A DNA stretch of 15,332 nucleotides from JAATGI01 sp050729815 (GTDB lineage: Bacteria; Pseudomonadota; Alphaproteobacteria; ATCC43930; CGMCC-115725). Within the stretch, counting starts at the first letter, position 1. Each line of letters opens with the position of its first letter. Location of the stretch: positions 1-15,332 of the forward strand of contig JBOHLV010000229.1 of assembly GCA_050729815.1 (NCBI GenBank), read 5' to 3'. Both the position numbers and the translations under genes were made by a program. The notes under the pieces are model-generated. The model made no database searches. It was given only the letters and a program-made list of their open reading frames with translations, and was not told where the DNA came from. Positions 1 to 7,159 of the stretch are shown piece by piece.

Positions 1-309
1 GCCGATCTTCCAATGCCCATAGGCCTTGTTCATGAGCTGGTCGAAATAGACGAGTTGCGACGACCAGATCGTGGTACCGGCCGCCACGGGCGCATCGGCC
101 AAGGGCGGTCCCGTGTTGACCAGCGCGGCGCCGGCGGCATAGGGCACCCCGATATCGACATCGCTCGTCGCGAACAGCAGCGGCGTTCCGTCATTGATGT
201 CGCCGGCGAGCGCGAAGGTGTAAAGATCGCACATCATGACGCCCTGCGGCCGTCCCGCCAGAAACGCGGCCAGTGCGCCGCTGCTTGCTTCCCATTTCGC
301 CGGCTTCAT
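1..309 (-). CDS. DUF2163/BR0599-like phage tail protein, N-terminal part (runs off left edge)
   Basis: Reading the minus strand from the ATG at 309 gives 103 codons with no stop before the window edge, so only the N-terminus is present. The protein begins MKPAKWEASSGALAAFLAGR and has a CDLYTFALAGD segment followed by TSDVDIGVPYAAG and, near the edge, a KAYGHWKIG segment. This pattern (short helix, then DLYTxxLxGG, TSxDxDI and xxxWKxG) is what I know from the BR0599/DUF2163 tail proteins that follow DUF2460 genes in alphaproteobacterial prophages and gene transfer agents. The role there is tail tip or baseplate assembly. Its ATG shares one base with the TGA of the DUF2460 gene (TGATG), so it is probably translationally coupled to it. 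The family assignment is from recalled pattern and gene order, not a search. The rest of the protein is outside the window. Confidence 0.75.
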   Translation of the reverse strand, partial: MKPAKWEASSGALAAFLAGRPQGVMMCDLYTFALAGDINDGTPLLFATSDVDIGVPYAAGAALVNTGPPLADAPVAAGTTIWSSQLVYFDQLMNKAYGHWKIG

Positions 310-938
310 CACACGACTTTCATGGTGGTGAAGGCGAGCTTTTTCAGTTCCCAGAAATTGAACATGAAGCTCGAAAACTCGGCGGTATCGTCATCGAAAC
401 GACATGGCCAGTTGTAGGAAAAATCGGCCGTCACCGGCGCGCTCGACGCCGGAATATGGCTCGCGTCGAACTCGAAGCCATAGGTGAAGCCCCAATCGGG
501 ATCGGTAAGGAAGCTGTAGGTCGATGGGTCCTGGACGACATTGGACACCCGCACCGTGACCGAGCTTTGTGTCGCGTCCTGGATCGGCTCGGTGATGAGC
601 GACAAGGTGCGCACAAAGTTGAAGCTGCGGTTGGCGCCGTCGCCGGTGCCGAGAACCTGGCCGGCGACGGCGTTGTCGTACATATCGCTGAAATGAAACG
701 GCAGCGCCGCGCCCGCGACGAGCTGAAAGAAACTCGTCAGCAATTGCCAATCCTGATTCTGTGCGTCGGAGCCGAGATAGCTGAAGGCAAGGTCGTATTT
801 GTAGAGGCCATAGCTGTAGAGCTGGAGCCGCGTCTCCTTGCCGCTGATCGCCTTTTGTTTCAGGGTCGATTGAACGGGGCTGCGCTGCACCGGCCACGCA
901 AGGCCTATCAGCGTCGGAAAGGTCGGGATCGTCGCCAT
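309..938 (-). CDS. DUF2460 family tail-tip protein
   Basis: The 209-residue product starts MATIPTFPTLIGLAWPV and contains AISGKETRLQLYSYGLYKYDLAFS, then a TSFFQLVAGAALPFHF segment, a YDNAV..QVLGTGDG segment and a C-terminal MFNFWELKKLAF segment. This order (PTLIGLAWPV, SGKETRL, FFxxxxGxxxPFxF, GxGDG) is typical of DUF2460 proteins, which act at the distal tail in GTA-like siphoviruses. The gene follows the tape measure and precedes the DUF2163 gene, the usual order. The start is uncertain. An in-frame ATG at 1013, five bases past the tape-measure stop, has GGGGAG 11 bases upstream and would add 25 residues (MLGTIATIDGSALIFLDGLG...). I prefer 938 because homologues begin near MxxFPxLxGLxWxV, and a G-run lies about 12 bases before it. 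Either way the gene is complete. Confidence 0.82.
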   Translation of the reverse strand: MATIPTFPTLIGLAWPVQRSPVQSTLKQKAISGKETRLQLYSYGLYKYDLAFSYLGSDAQNQDWQLLTSFFQLVAGAALPFHFSDMYDNAVAGQVLGTGDGANRSFNFVRTLSLITEPIQDATQSSVTVRVSNVVQDPSTYSFLTDPDWGFTYGFEFDASHIPASSAPVTADFSYNWPCRFDDDTAEFSSFMFNFWELKKLAFTTMKVV

Positions 939-1017
939 TGGCAGAATCAGCCCCCCAAGCCCGTCGAGAAAGATGAGCGCCGAGCCGTCGATTGTCGCGA
1001 TGGTACCGAGCATGTCA

Positions 1018-1923
1018 TCAATAGCTCCCCCGCACGCTGGGGTTGGCGGCAAGATAGGCGCCGAGATTGCGCGTCAAGGGCCGCATCACGGCCGGATTGT
1101 TGAAGAGCGCCAGCACCGATTTGGCGTCGAGCGCCGAGACCTGCGGCGCGAAGGTGACGTTGACCGCGGGCGCGGATGCGCCGCCGCTATTGCCCCCGCC
1201 TAGGGTCGCGCGAAAGCCCGACGCGAAGCTCGCCGGCATCACCGCTTCGCCGGCGTGAAGAATGCCGGCCATGTCTTGCGGGATTTCCCAGGCGCCGACC
1301 GCGAAAGCCGAGATCGATCCCGCCGCGGCATAGACCGCGGATTCGCCGGCTGCGGCCGGCCCTGCCGCGGCTGGGCCCATCAGCGGCGCGAGAAACGCGA
1401 AAATACCGGCGAAGGTCTGGCCGGCATCGATCGCGATGGATCGGATCGCCGCCCCCACCTGCGCGATGAGACTGGTCCCGGCGCCAGTGGTTTCGGCGGC
1501 ACTGCGCGCGGCGACGCCCGCGGTTGTGGCGGTCGTCTTCTGGCTTTCGGCAAAAAGATGCGCCAAAAGGCCCTGTTGCGCGGTTCGCCGGTCGATATCG
1601 AGCCCGAGCGCGCTCAACAGCGCATAGTTGGTGAAATATCGGAGGTCGCTCGCAATCTCGGATTCGACCAGTTGACCAGCCATCTCTAGGAGCGATCGCG
1701 ACAGCGATTGCCGCCGCGTCAGCACGTTGCGCACGAATCCCGCTTCCGCATTGTCGATCTCGCGCAGCATGCCGCGCCAGCTCGCGATCGCCGTTTCTGT
1801 CGTGGCATGCGCCGACCGGGTGAGGACGGCAAGCGACGCCCCGGCATTCTGTGCGGCCTGGGCAAAGACGGGACTCAGCGCGTCACGCGCGACCAGTCGT
1901 ACCTCGACGACATTATCGGCCAT
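1018..1923 (-). CDS. Short phage tail tape measure protein
   Basis: This 301-residue protein has an N-terminal segment typical of tape measures (VEVRLVARDALSPVFAQAAQ), long alanine-rich helices, a hydrophobic stretch at about residues 155-190, and a C-terminal WEIPQDMAGILHAGEAVMPA motif (212-231) followed by FASGFR and a glycine-rich linker. The xWxxPxDMxxxxHxGExVxPxxFA motif is a recurring C-terminal signature of small tape-measure proteins in alphaproteobacterial prophages. The protein sets tail length and occupies the tail tube lumen. Its ATG has GGAAGGA nine bases upstream, and it lies 21 bp after the tail chaperone extension, the expected position. It is very short for the family, which in other phages usually runs to 600 residues or more; this would imply a short tail. 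Confidence 0.85.
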   Translation of the reverse strand: MADNVVEVRLVARDALSPVFAQAAQNAGASLAVLTRSAHATTETAIASWRGMLREIDNAEAGFVRNVLTRRQSLSRSLLEMAGQLVESEIASDLRYFTNYALLSALGLDIDRRTAQQGLLAHLFAESQKTTATTAGVAARSAAETTGAGTSLIAQVGAAIRSIAIDAGQTFAGIFAFLAPLMGPAAAGPAAAGESAVYAAAGSISAFAVGAWEIPQDMAGILHAGEAVMPASFASGFRATLGGGNSGGASAPAVNVTFAPQVSALDAKSVLALFNNPAVMRPLTRNLGAYLAANPSVRGSY

Positions 1924-1944
1924 CGGCCGTAATCCTTCCGTTGA

Positions 1945-2196
1945 TTACGCTCGTTTCAGCGTCGCGGTATTGAGCGTCCCGCCGGGTGCCAGCGACATCA
2001 GAACGTCGAACGAGGCCGCCGGTTCGGCGGTCGGTTGGAATCCGACCAGCGCCCGCAGCAAGAGGTGCGGGGGTGGGTATTCGTGCCAATACCGCATCAG
2101 CGCGCGATAGCGGGGAATCGTCAGCGCGTCGATTTCGGCCCAATGCCAGCCGGTCGCCGCGATGATCTGGGCATAGACGAAATCCCAGTCGGTCAA
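1945..2196 (-). CDS. Tail assembly chaperone, second frame (GT-like extension or TTG-started protein)
   Basis: This is the -1 frame relative to the upstream chaperone gene. From the TTG at 2196, which overlaps that gene's TGA, it reads 83 residues beginning LTDWDFVYAQIIAATGWHWA, then EIDALTIPRYRALMRYW and PPPHLLLRALVGF. The GWxWxEIDxLTxxRxxxLxxYWxxxPPPH pattern is what I know from the downstream tail-chaperone reading frame of siphoviruses, encoded between the chaperone and the tape measure. In lambda this frame (T) is made only as a G-T fusion by -1 ribosomal slippage. The frame relation here is also -1 and the frame stays open upstream through the overlap. The overlap holds two GGGGGA runs (near 2212 and 2198) but no canonical X XXY YYZ heptamer. 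Whether it is made by slippage or by coupled TTG initiation cannot be decided here. Confidence 0.65.
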   Translation of the reverse strand: MTDWDFVYAQIIAATGWHWAEIDALTIPRYRALMRYWHEYPPPHLLLRALVGFQPTAEPAASFDVLMSLAPGGTLNTATLKRA

Positions 2197-2510
2197 TCCC
2201 CCGCCCGGGCTTCCCCCGGCGGTGTCTCGCGTTCGATGTAACCGCTCAAGCCGAGCACCGCCCGGGTCGCCGTTACGAGTTCCGCCTTGGTTCCTTCGAG
2301 ATCGAGGATCGCGTCGCGATCCATCCCGGGATGCGTGCGACCGAGGGCGGTTGCCAGCACATCGATCGCGACGTCGAAATCGACGCCGGCCGGCGCTCCG
2401 GGTTTCGCGGCGCGGCCGAGTGCCTCCTCGATGTCGCGCAACTGGCGAAAGTTCAGCGCGCCGACCCGGAACCGTTGGCCGCCAAGCGTGATCGTAATCG
2501 TATCGGCCAT
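2193..2510 (-). CDS. Tail assembly chaperone (gpG-like)
   Basis: The 105-residue product starts MADTITITLGGQRFRVGALN, continues FRQLRDIEEALGRAA, and ends ETPPGEARAGD. A short beta-rich start followed by helices, encoded between the major tail protein and the tape measure, fits the first tail assembly chaperone. It would bind the tape measure during tail assembly and not remain in the virion. Two adjacent ATGs (2513 and 2510) are possible. The first overlaps the major tail protein's TGA as ATGA and has GAGG four bases upstream; the second gives seven bases of spacing and is preferred. The assignment rests mainly on gene order and on the -1 frame extension that follows. Sequence similarity to a named family is not obvious to me. 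Confidence 0.75.
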   Translation of the reverse strand: MADTITITLGGQRFRVGALNFRQLRDIEEALGRAAKPGAPAGVDFDVAIDVLATALGRTHPGMDRDAILDLEGTKAELVTATRAVLGLSGYIERETPPGEARAGD

Positions 2511-3253
2511 CATGACGCCTCGCTGAACGACCAGTCGAGCACGTTCCCGTCGGCATTGGCGAAGACCGAAAAATCAAGCTCCGGGATCGTGAAATCCTCG
2601 AGCTTCGTTGCGTAGGAGAGTTTGGAGCTGACGCAGTTATAGAGCGATACCGTCGCGGTCTTGCCCTGGAAGGTGGTATAGAGCTGCGCCGAAAAAGTCG
2701 GGGTCGTGCCGATCGGTTGATTGACGAACGCGATCTTCTGCCCGCCGGACGCGGCGGTGTAGATGTAATTGATCAGCACGGCCTTGCCGGCATCACCCGA
2801 ACTGAACGTATAAACGCCGGCGCTGACGCTGTACGCGCCGGCGTCGGGTGAGCTCGCGGCCAGGGTCAGCGGCAACCCGGTGGCGGCATAGACGACGCCG
2901 TAATCGGCAATGAAGGTCGCCGCGTGCGCCACGGTCACGGTATAGGGACTGCTCGCGGGCACGGCTGCCGCCTCGCCGATGAACGAGGCGGTATAGCCGC
3001 CCGAAACATTTGTCCCGAAGAACAGATTGTTGAAGGCAAGGCCGCTGACTTGCGCCATCTTCGCCTTGCCGGTCATCTTCGCGGTGCCGCGCGCGATTGC
3101 GACGGCGAACTGGTTCTGGCCATAAAGCTCTTTCGTGGTGAAGCTGAGATCGAGCTGCACCTCTTGGATCAGGCCGAAATTCACCGGCGTCGAATTGGCG
3201 ATATCGGTGCGCGCGCCGAGCAACACGCCCGAGCCGAATTGAAACATTGCCAT
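2510..3253 (-). CDS. Major tail protein (tail tube)
   Basis: The 247-residue product starts MAMFQFGSGVLLGARTDIAN. It has STPVNFGLIQEVQLDLSFTTKELYGQ (about residues 21-46), AVAIARGTAKMTGKAKMAQV, a variable middle rich in A, S, G and T, and a C-terminal YATKLEDFTIPELDFSVFAN. The GxLxG...TPxxFGxLQEVxLDxSxTxKxLxGQxQFxVAxARG..K..GKAK pattern is a tail-tube signature I recognise from siphovirus prophages of proteobacteria. The variable middle (about 90-165) resembles an inserted surface beta-domain. The start is well supported: AAGGAG lies seven bases before the ATG. It sits 28 bp downstream of the tail terminator gene, and its stop overlaps the chaperone start. It would polymerise into the tube around the tape measure. 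Confidence 0.88.
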   Translation of the reverse strand: MAMFQFGSGVLLGARTDIANSTPVNFGLIQEVQLDLSFTTKELYGQNQFAVAIARGTAKMTGKAKMAQVSGLAFNNLFFGTNVSGGYTASFIGEAAAVPASSPYTVTVAHAATFIADYGVVYAATGLPLTLAASSPDAGAYSVSAGVYTFSSGDAGKAVLINYIYTAASGGQKIAFVNQPIGTTPTFSAQLYTTFQGKTATVSLYNCVSSKLSYATKLEDFTIPELDFSVFANADGNVLDWSFSEAS

Positions 3254-3281
3254 GAAGCGGCTCCTTCAAGAGCGATGGAAA

Positions 3282-3716
3282 TCAGGGAATAAGGATGCGA
3301 ACCGGCACGATCGCCACGGACTGGCCGCCCAGCGTGCCCTCGTCGGTCTCGATCTTGCCGTTGATGAAGGCGCGATAGGCGAGCCCGCCCAGCGTCCGGG
3401 TGTTAATGGCGAGGTCCTCGCCCGAAAGCGGCATCAGCGCCGCCTCAACCGCATCGAGCAGCGGATTCAATATCGTAGTCGGCGCGCTGGTCTCGTCCGG
3501 TGCGTGGCAATAGAGATAGAGATCGACATCGCAACTCCATTTGGCCGGAAGGCCGCGCTGCTGCTCCGCCGTCTCGCTTTTTTGCACCATGAACAAGGCC
3601 GGCTGCTCGATGGCGGCGACATCGGACCAATGACGCAGGCGCCGGCTGGCGGTGGCAAATCCGGCCGCGCTCTGGATGAGCGCGAACAGCGCGCCATAGA
3701 TCGGCTCACGGGTCAT
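3282..3716 (-). CDS. Tail terminator / tail completion protein
   Basis: The 144-residue product begins MTREPIYGALFALIQSAAGF, contains TASRRLRHWSDVAAIEQPALF, and ends GTLGGQSVAIVPVRILIP. A small alpha/beta protein with IYxALFxLxxxxxxFxTxSRRLxHWxDVxxxxQPALF, encoded directly before the major tail protein, matches the tail terminators (lambda gpU-like fold) of alphaproteobacterial prophages. It would cap the tail tube and help it join the head. The ATG overlaps the TGA of the gp10-like gene as ATGA, consistent with translational coupling. The function is inferred from gene order and fold-like pattern; no catalytic motif is expected. Confidence 0.78.
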   Translation of the reverse strand: MTREPIYGALFALIQSAAGFATASRRLRHWSDVAAIEQPALFMVQKSETAEQQRGLPAKWSCDVDLYLYCHAPDETSAPTTILNPLLDAVEAALMPLSGEDLAINTRTLGGLAYRAFINGKIETDEGTLGGQSVAIVPVRILIP

Positions 3717-4195
3717 GCGCCCGCCTCCTCGGCGACGGCATCTTCGATGCGCGCGGGCACATCTGGCGCAATCTCGGCAAGCGCCGCGCGCAGGAAGGAA
3801 TGCGCCGGATAATTGACTTGTCGCGTGTAGGTGTGCACCTCAATGGCGCGCGGCCGGATCGAGCGGCCGAACGCGTGCCGGATCGTGCGCAGATGGGCGC
3901 GCACCGTTTCGGTGCCGTGGAAGCCATATTCCTGATAGCCGGCATAAGGGACGTCGCCGGCGCCGAGTATCACCGTGGTTGTTCCATCCGTTGCCTCGAC
4001 CTCGAATGAAATCCCCGCGGCGAGCCGACCGGACCGCCGTTGCAGGACCGCGCCGCCGAGCTTGTCGCGCACGCGGTCCTGCAATTGCGTACCGAGAATT
4101 GCCATGACCCCGAGAAGGCGCGCGTTGAGCCGGTTGGCAAATCCGTCGAGATATTGCCGGACCGCGTCGCCGCCGGTGACTTCGGTGACGATCAT
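3713..4195 (-). CDS. HK97 gp10-like head-tail joining protein
   Basis: The 160-residue product begins MIVTEVTGGDAVRQYLDGFA, with DRVRDKLGGAVLQRRSGRLAAGI (about residues 41-63), then DVPYAGYQEYGFHGTE and a C-terminal YPAHSFLRAALAEI. The RSGRLAxxI...YAxYxEYGxxG...P.xFLRxAL layout is the HK97 gp10 family signature; these proteins act at the head-tail interface. The start overlaps the connector gene's stop as ATGA, and the stop overlaps the next gene's start in the same way. The segment between EYGFHGTE and YPAHSF (about 98-131, basic, HTYTRQVNY) is longer than the shortest family members but is seen in many prophage homologues as I recall them. Confidence 0.85.
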   Translation of the reverse strand: MIVTEVTGGDAVRQYLDGFANRLNARLLGVMAILGTQLQDRVRDKLGGAVLQRRSGRLAAGISFEVEATDGTTTVILGAGDVPYAGYQEYGFHGTETVRAHLRTIRHAFGRSIRPRAIEVHTYTRQVNYPAHSFLRAALAEIAPDVPARIEDAVAEEAGA

Positions 4196-4752
4196 GGCGT
4201 GAAGTTCCGGCGATATTGGCCGATCAACGTCTGCACGTCGGGCGGCATGTCCTTCTGGGTGAAGGCCACGACCTCACCGGCGAGATTCTTCGATACCTGG
4301 CCGATGCGGTCGCGCTCCTTGTAACGCAACACGATGAGTTCGATGCAAGCCTGCTCGAGCTCCGGTGGCGTCGCGGCATAGCCCGCGGCATAGCTCACCC
4401 TTACATTCTGAAAGCCGGGCGTGAATCGCCAGCCCTGGAGATAGAGCATCGTCGGGCTGAAGACGAAGCCCGGCGACAACGCGTCCGGCGCCGGCCCGAT
4501 CGCGATTCCATCGATCGAAAGCGACGCCACCGCGCTTACCGGCGTATTGGCGAAAGCCAGCTTCCGGCCGCCATCGCCGTCGCGTATCTCGCTATAGGAT
4601 TGCGAGGCGATCCCGCGATTGAGCCAGGTCTCGATGAATTGGCTCGCCGCGGTGATGAGCCGCGATAGCAGCGTATCGTCCACGGTCGAGGTCAAGGGCG
4701 GCGAGAGCCAGCCCTTGACGTTTTCAAGCGTGGTGAGGTCGCCGGCCGCCAT
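4192..4752 (-). CDS. Head-tail connector protein (HK97 gp6-like)
   Basis: The 186-residue product begins MAAGDLTTLENVKGWLSPPL, followed by DDTLLSRLITAASQFIETWLNR (about residues 25-46), a beta-rich middle, and a C-terminal helix with ELEQACIELIVLRYKERDRIG. The LTTLxxVKxWL...DDxLLxxLIxAAsxxIExxLxR start is typical of the gp6/phage connector family, whose helices stack under the portal to join head and tail. It lies 18 bp downstream of the capsid gene end, and GGAG stands seven bases before the ATG. The position after the capsid and before a gp10-like gene matches the HK97 order. Confidence 0.87.
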   Translation of the reverse strand: MAAGDLTTLENVKGWLSPPLTSTVDDTLLSRLITAASQFIETWLNRGIASQSYSEIRDGDGGRKLAFANTPVSAVASLSIDGIAIGPAPDALSPGFVFSPTMLYLQGWRFTPGFQNVRVSYAAGYAATPPELEQACIELIVLRYKERDRIGQVSKNLAGEVVAFTQKDMPPDVQTLIGQYRRNFTP

Positions 4753-4770
4753 CCTGCCGCTCCGCTCGGC

Positions 4771-5358
4771 TCAACCGTTGGCGATGTTGGTGATCGCGCC
4801 GAGCGCGAAGGGCGCGTAGATCGCAAGCACTTCCTCGGCATAGACGCCAACCTCGCGCTGGCGCGTGCGAAGCGGCCAATCGACACGATGATAATCGCGG
4901 CGGGTCTTCATCTCGGCGACGTTCGGCACTTCGTTCGACTGATAGACCGGCGGCAGGCGCTCGCACCATCCGATCAGGGTCCCGGGCGGCAGGTCGGGAT
5001 GCACCTTCACCGGGATCTTGACGCCGCCATCGACGGCGAACGGGTTGTAATAGAACTCGACCGCACCGGCCGCGACGATGGCATAGGGGTCGAGCGTGTC
5101 GGTCGTCGCCTCATAACGCAACAGCGGCGCCGAGCCTGCCGACAGCACCTTGTCGGTGATGTTCTTGAGTTCCTGGCTGTTGACATAAAGCACCGTCGGC
5201 GACAGGCGATACCCGTCCCACATCGTTTGCAGCATGGCATCGATCTCCTCGATCGAGCCGCGCCCCGAGGCGGTGAGCGTGCTGCCGGCGCCGGCAGTGC
5301 CGGTCGCCAGCGTCTTCACATAGGCATTGTTCGCAGGGTTGAACGCCGCCGTCAGCAA
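4771..5358 (-). pseudogene. Major capsid protein, C-terminal part, out of frame with its N-terminal part
   Basis: This 195-residue segment continues the capsid protein in the -1 frame. It opens LLTAAFNPANNAYVKTLATG, then has IDAMLQTMWDGYRLSPTVLYVNSQELKNIT (about 39-68), YYNPFAVDGGVKIPVKVHPDLPPGT (about 103-127) and WPLRTRQREVGVYAEEVLAI near the end. These are the usual C-terminal blocks of HK97-fold capsid proteins (spine, A-domain). It has no credible start of its own. The upstream frame ends SLAFDGC-stop at 5352, and one extra T at GGTTGC would give SLAFDGLLTAAF, a natural join. The restored protein would be about 497 residues. No slippery heptamer is visible at GACGGTTGCTGA, so a one-base deletion or a sequencing error is more likely than programmed slippage. 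Confidence 0.85.
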
Positions 5359-6263
5359 CCGTCGAAGGCGAGGCTCGCATTGAGGGAGCAGTCGGCGGTG
5401 ATGGCGCTCGCCGCCTGCCGGTCCGAGGTCAATGCGGCATCGAAGCTCACGCTGTTGATGGTGGTGATGGCCTGCAGCGTCTCCGATCCGGCGGCGCCGA
5501 CATACCAGGCATAGGCAACCCCGCCCGCGACCGGCGTGAGCGCGGCGTAAAGCGTCTGGCCGGAGCTCACGGCCTGCGTCGCATTCGCCGACTTGTTGGA
5601 GGAGCCGGCCTTCAGCGTATAGGAATTGCCGTCGGCGCCGGTGAAGTTCTGGGACGTCGCAACCCCGCCCGCGAGGCTCGAATTCTTCCAGCCCTCGAAT
5701 GTGAGCGCCACCACGATGACGGAATAGGTCGCCGCCGACAGGCTTGCGCCGCTGCCCGAGGCGGAAAGGCTCGGCGTTCCGGGCGTGCCAAGCGCGAGCG
5801 ACGCATTGCCGCCAAGAATGCCGCATTCCTCCTTCCGCATCATCTTCTGCAGAAGGCGCAGCGTCATCGTCGCGTCGAGATCCTCGAAGCCTTGCGCCGC
5901 GGCTTCCGCCTCGAAGCTCAACTGGTCTTCCTCGCCGATGGTGACGAAGGTCGCCGACTTGGCCGAGGTGCTATAGGACATGCGCGCCGAGCGCTGACCT
6001 TCCGGAACCCACCCCATCGCGTCATAGCCGGAACCGGTGATCGCATCGACCGCGCGCCAGCTCGTCGCCGTGCCGGTGCCGCCGCCGACCCGCGCGATCG
6101 AATTCCGGATCGGCGTCACCGTCGGATAAAGGTTCTTCGAGGGCGCTTGCAGGTCGATCGCGGTCAGCCCGCTCGACAGCGTGATGCTCTTCGCAAGATC
6201 GCCCGATTTCGCGAGCGCCTGCTTCATCAGGGAAAGCGTGTCCTGCGTGACGCTACCGTTCAT
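5352..6263 (-). CDS. Major capsid protein, N-terminal part with inserted Ig/FN3-like domain; ends early at a frameshift
   Basis: From the ATG at 6263 the product reads MNGSVTQDTLSLMKQALAKS, then SSGLTAIDLQAPSKNLYPTVTP, GYDAMGWVPEGQRSARMSY and a FVTIGEEDQLSFEAEAAAQG block, all typical of the N-terminal half of HK97-type capsid proteins. After SLALGTPGTPSL comes a beta-rich segment of about 110 residues (roughly 160-272) with ATYSVIVVALTFEGWKNSS and a YAWYVGAAGSETLQAITTI motif. It looks like an Ig- or FN3-like decoration domain inserted in the capsid fold, known for this family. I chose 6263 over the in-frame ATG at 6275 because GGAG lies six bases before it, while the upstream one has no ribosome binding site. 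The frame closes at a TGA after AFDGC, where the fold is incomplete, so as written it makes a truncated capsid. Confidence 0.85.
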   Translation of the reverse strand: MNGSVTQDTLSLMKQALAKSGDLAKSITLSSGLTAIDLQAPSKNLYPTVTPIRNSIARVGGGTGTATSWRAVDAITGSGYDAMGWVPEGQRSARMSYSTSAKSATFVTIGEEDQLSFEAEAAAQGFEDLDATMTLRLLQKMMRKEECGILGGNASLALGTPGTPSLSASGSGASLSAATYSVIVVALTFEGWKNSSLAGGVATSQNFTGADGNSYTLKAGSSNKSANATQAVSSGQTLYAALTPVAGGVAYAWYVGAAGSETLQAITTINSVSFDAALTSDRQAASAITADCSLNASLAFDGC

Positions 6264-6301
6264 ATCGTTCTCCATCGGGAAAGGTGGAAATGGGATCAGC
6301 G

Positions 6302-7120
6302 TTAGATCGGGCGCGGGAATTTGAGCGCGAGCTTGGTCAGCTCAAAGGCGCGCTTCTCCGGCGGCAAGATTTGCAGCCGGGCGACGAAAGCATCGATGGT
6401 TTCGCCGCCGCCGGCCGTGGCCATGTTGCCATCCTCTTCCTTTGAAAAGGCGATCGCCTTCTGCAACCCACGCGGCGGCAGCGGTTGCGCTTCGAGTGCC
6501 TCGATCCGCTTCGCCAACTGCGCCACCTCGTCGGCGAGCGGCATCAGCTTCAGCAACTCGTCGGCATGGGCGTGCTTTTCTGAGGCACCGGGGCAATGGG
6601 CGCCGAGTTCGGCCGCGAGATCGTGCATTTCCTGTACCCGCGCCAGATCCGCGCTGCTGTGGCGGGCGCCGATCTTCATCGTCGCGTCGGCGGGCGCGGG
6701 CTCGCGCTTGAACAGCTCGATCACCGCCTCGGGATTGGCCGGCCGATCGACCAGGCTGATCTCGAGGAGATCGACGCCGGTGATGACGTGCCGCGCCTCG
6801 GGGTCGCGTTCCGTGACGCGACCGCCGATCGAGAAGCCCTTGTAAACGCCCTCGACCACTTTTGCCCAGGCTTCGTCATCGACGATCTTGGCGACGAGAT
6901 GGAGTCCCCGGTCGTCGAGCGCGGCCTCGCGGGCGACGCCGACGGCGGAGGGTTGGTGCATCTCGCGAATATTGGCAAAGCGCATATAGTCGGGCAGCGC
7001 CGCCTCGATCGCCTCCTTGCGCACGATCTCGCCCTGGCTGTCGAGCGTTTCGGTCGAGGCGTAACCGAAGACGAGATGCTGGCTGTCGTCGATCTTGGCG
7101 ATCGGCGCGAAGAGCTTCAT
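6302..7120 (-). CDS. Prohead maturation protease (HK97 gp4 / XkdF-like)
   Basis: The 272-residue product has the N-terminal block FGYASTETLDSQGEIV (about 18-33), IREMHQPSAVG with H55, YKGFSIGGRV with S97, and LLEISLVDRPANPEA with E120. Caudoviral prohead proteases use a His-Ser-Glu/Asp set; H55, S97 and E120 are the best candidates, assigned by motif and spacing only. The region after about residue 145 is helical and charged (KRIEALEAQ), which suggests a scaffolding-like C-terminal domain that would direct capsid assembly and be cleaved off. The gene lies just upstream of the capsid gene, as expected, with GGAG eight bases before its ATG. It would cleave the capsid N-terminal region during head maturation. 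Confidence 0.88.
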   Translation of the reverse strand: MKLFAPIAKIDDSQHLVFGYASTETLDSQGEIVRKEAIEAALPDYMRFANIREMHQPSAVGVAREAALDDRGLHLVAKIVDDEAWAKVVEGVYKGFSIGGRVTERDPEARHVITGVDLLEISLVDRPANPEAVIELFKREPAPADATMKIGARHSSADLARVQEMHDLAAELGAHCPGASEKHAHADELLKLMPLADEVAQLAKRIEALEAQPLPPRGLQKAIAFSKEEDGNMATAGGGETIDAFVARLQILPPEKRAFELTKLALKFPRPI

Positions 7121-7159
7121 CGCGGGGACTCCATTTTGGATACGAGAAAGGATGGGTCG

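Noticed and set aside
2197..2577. Upstream part of the -1 frame over the chaperone and end of the major tail protein as a separate gene
   Set aside because: The upstream part is arginine-rich shadow of the chaperone gene; only the last 83 codons look like a real protein.
5350..5364. Programmed -1 frameshift in the capsid gene
   Set aside because: GACGGTTGCTGA has no slippery heptamer and no obvious stimulatory structure was seen, so a deletion or base-call error is the simpler reading.
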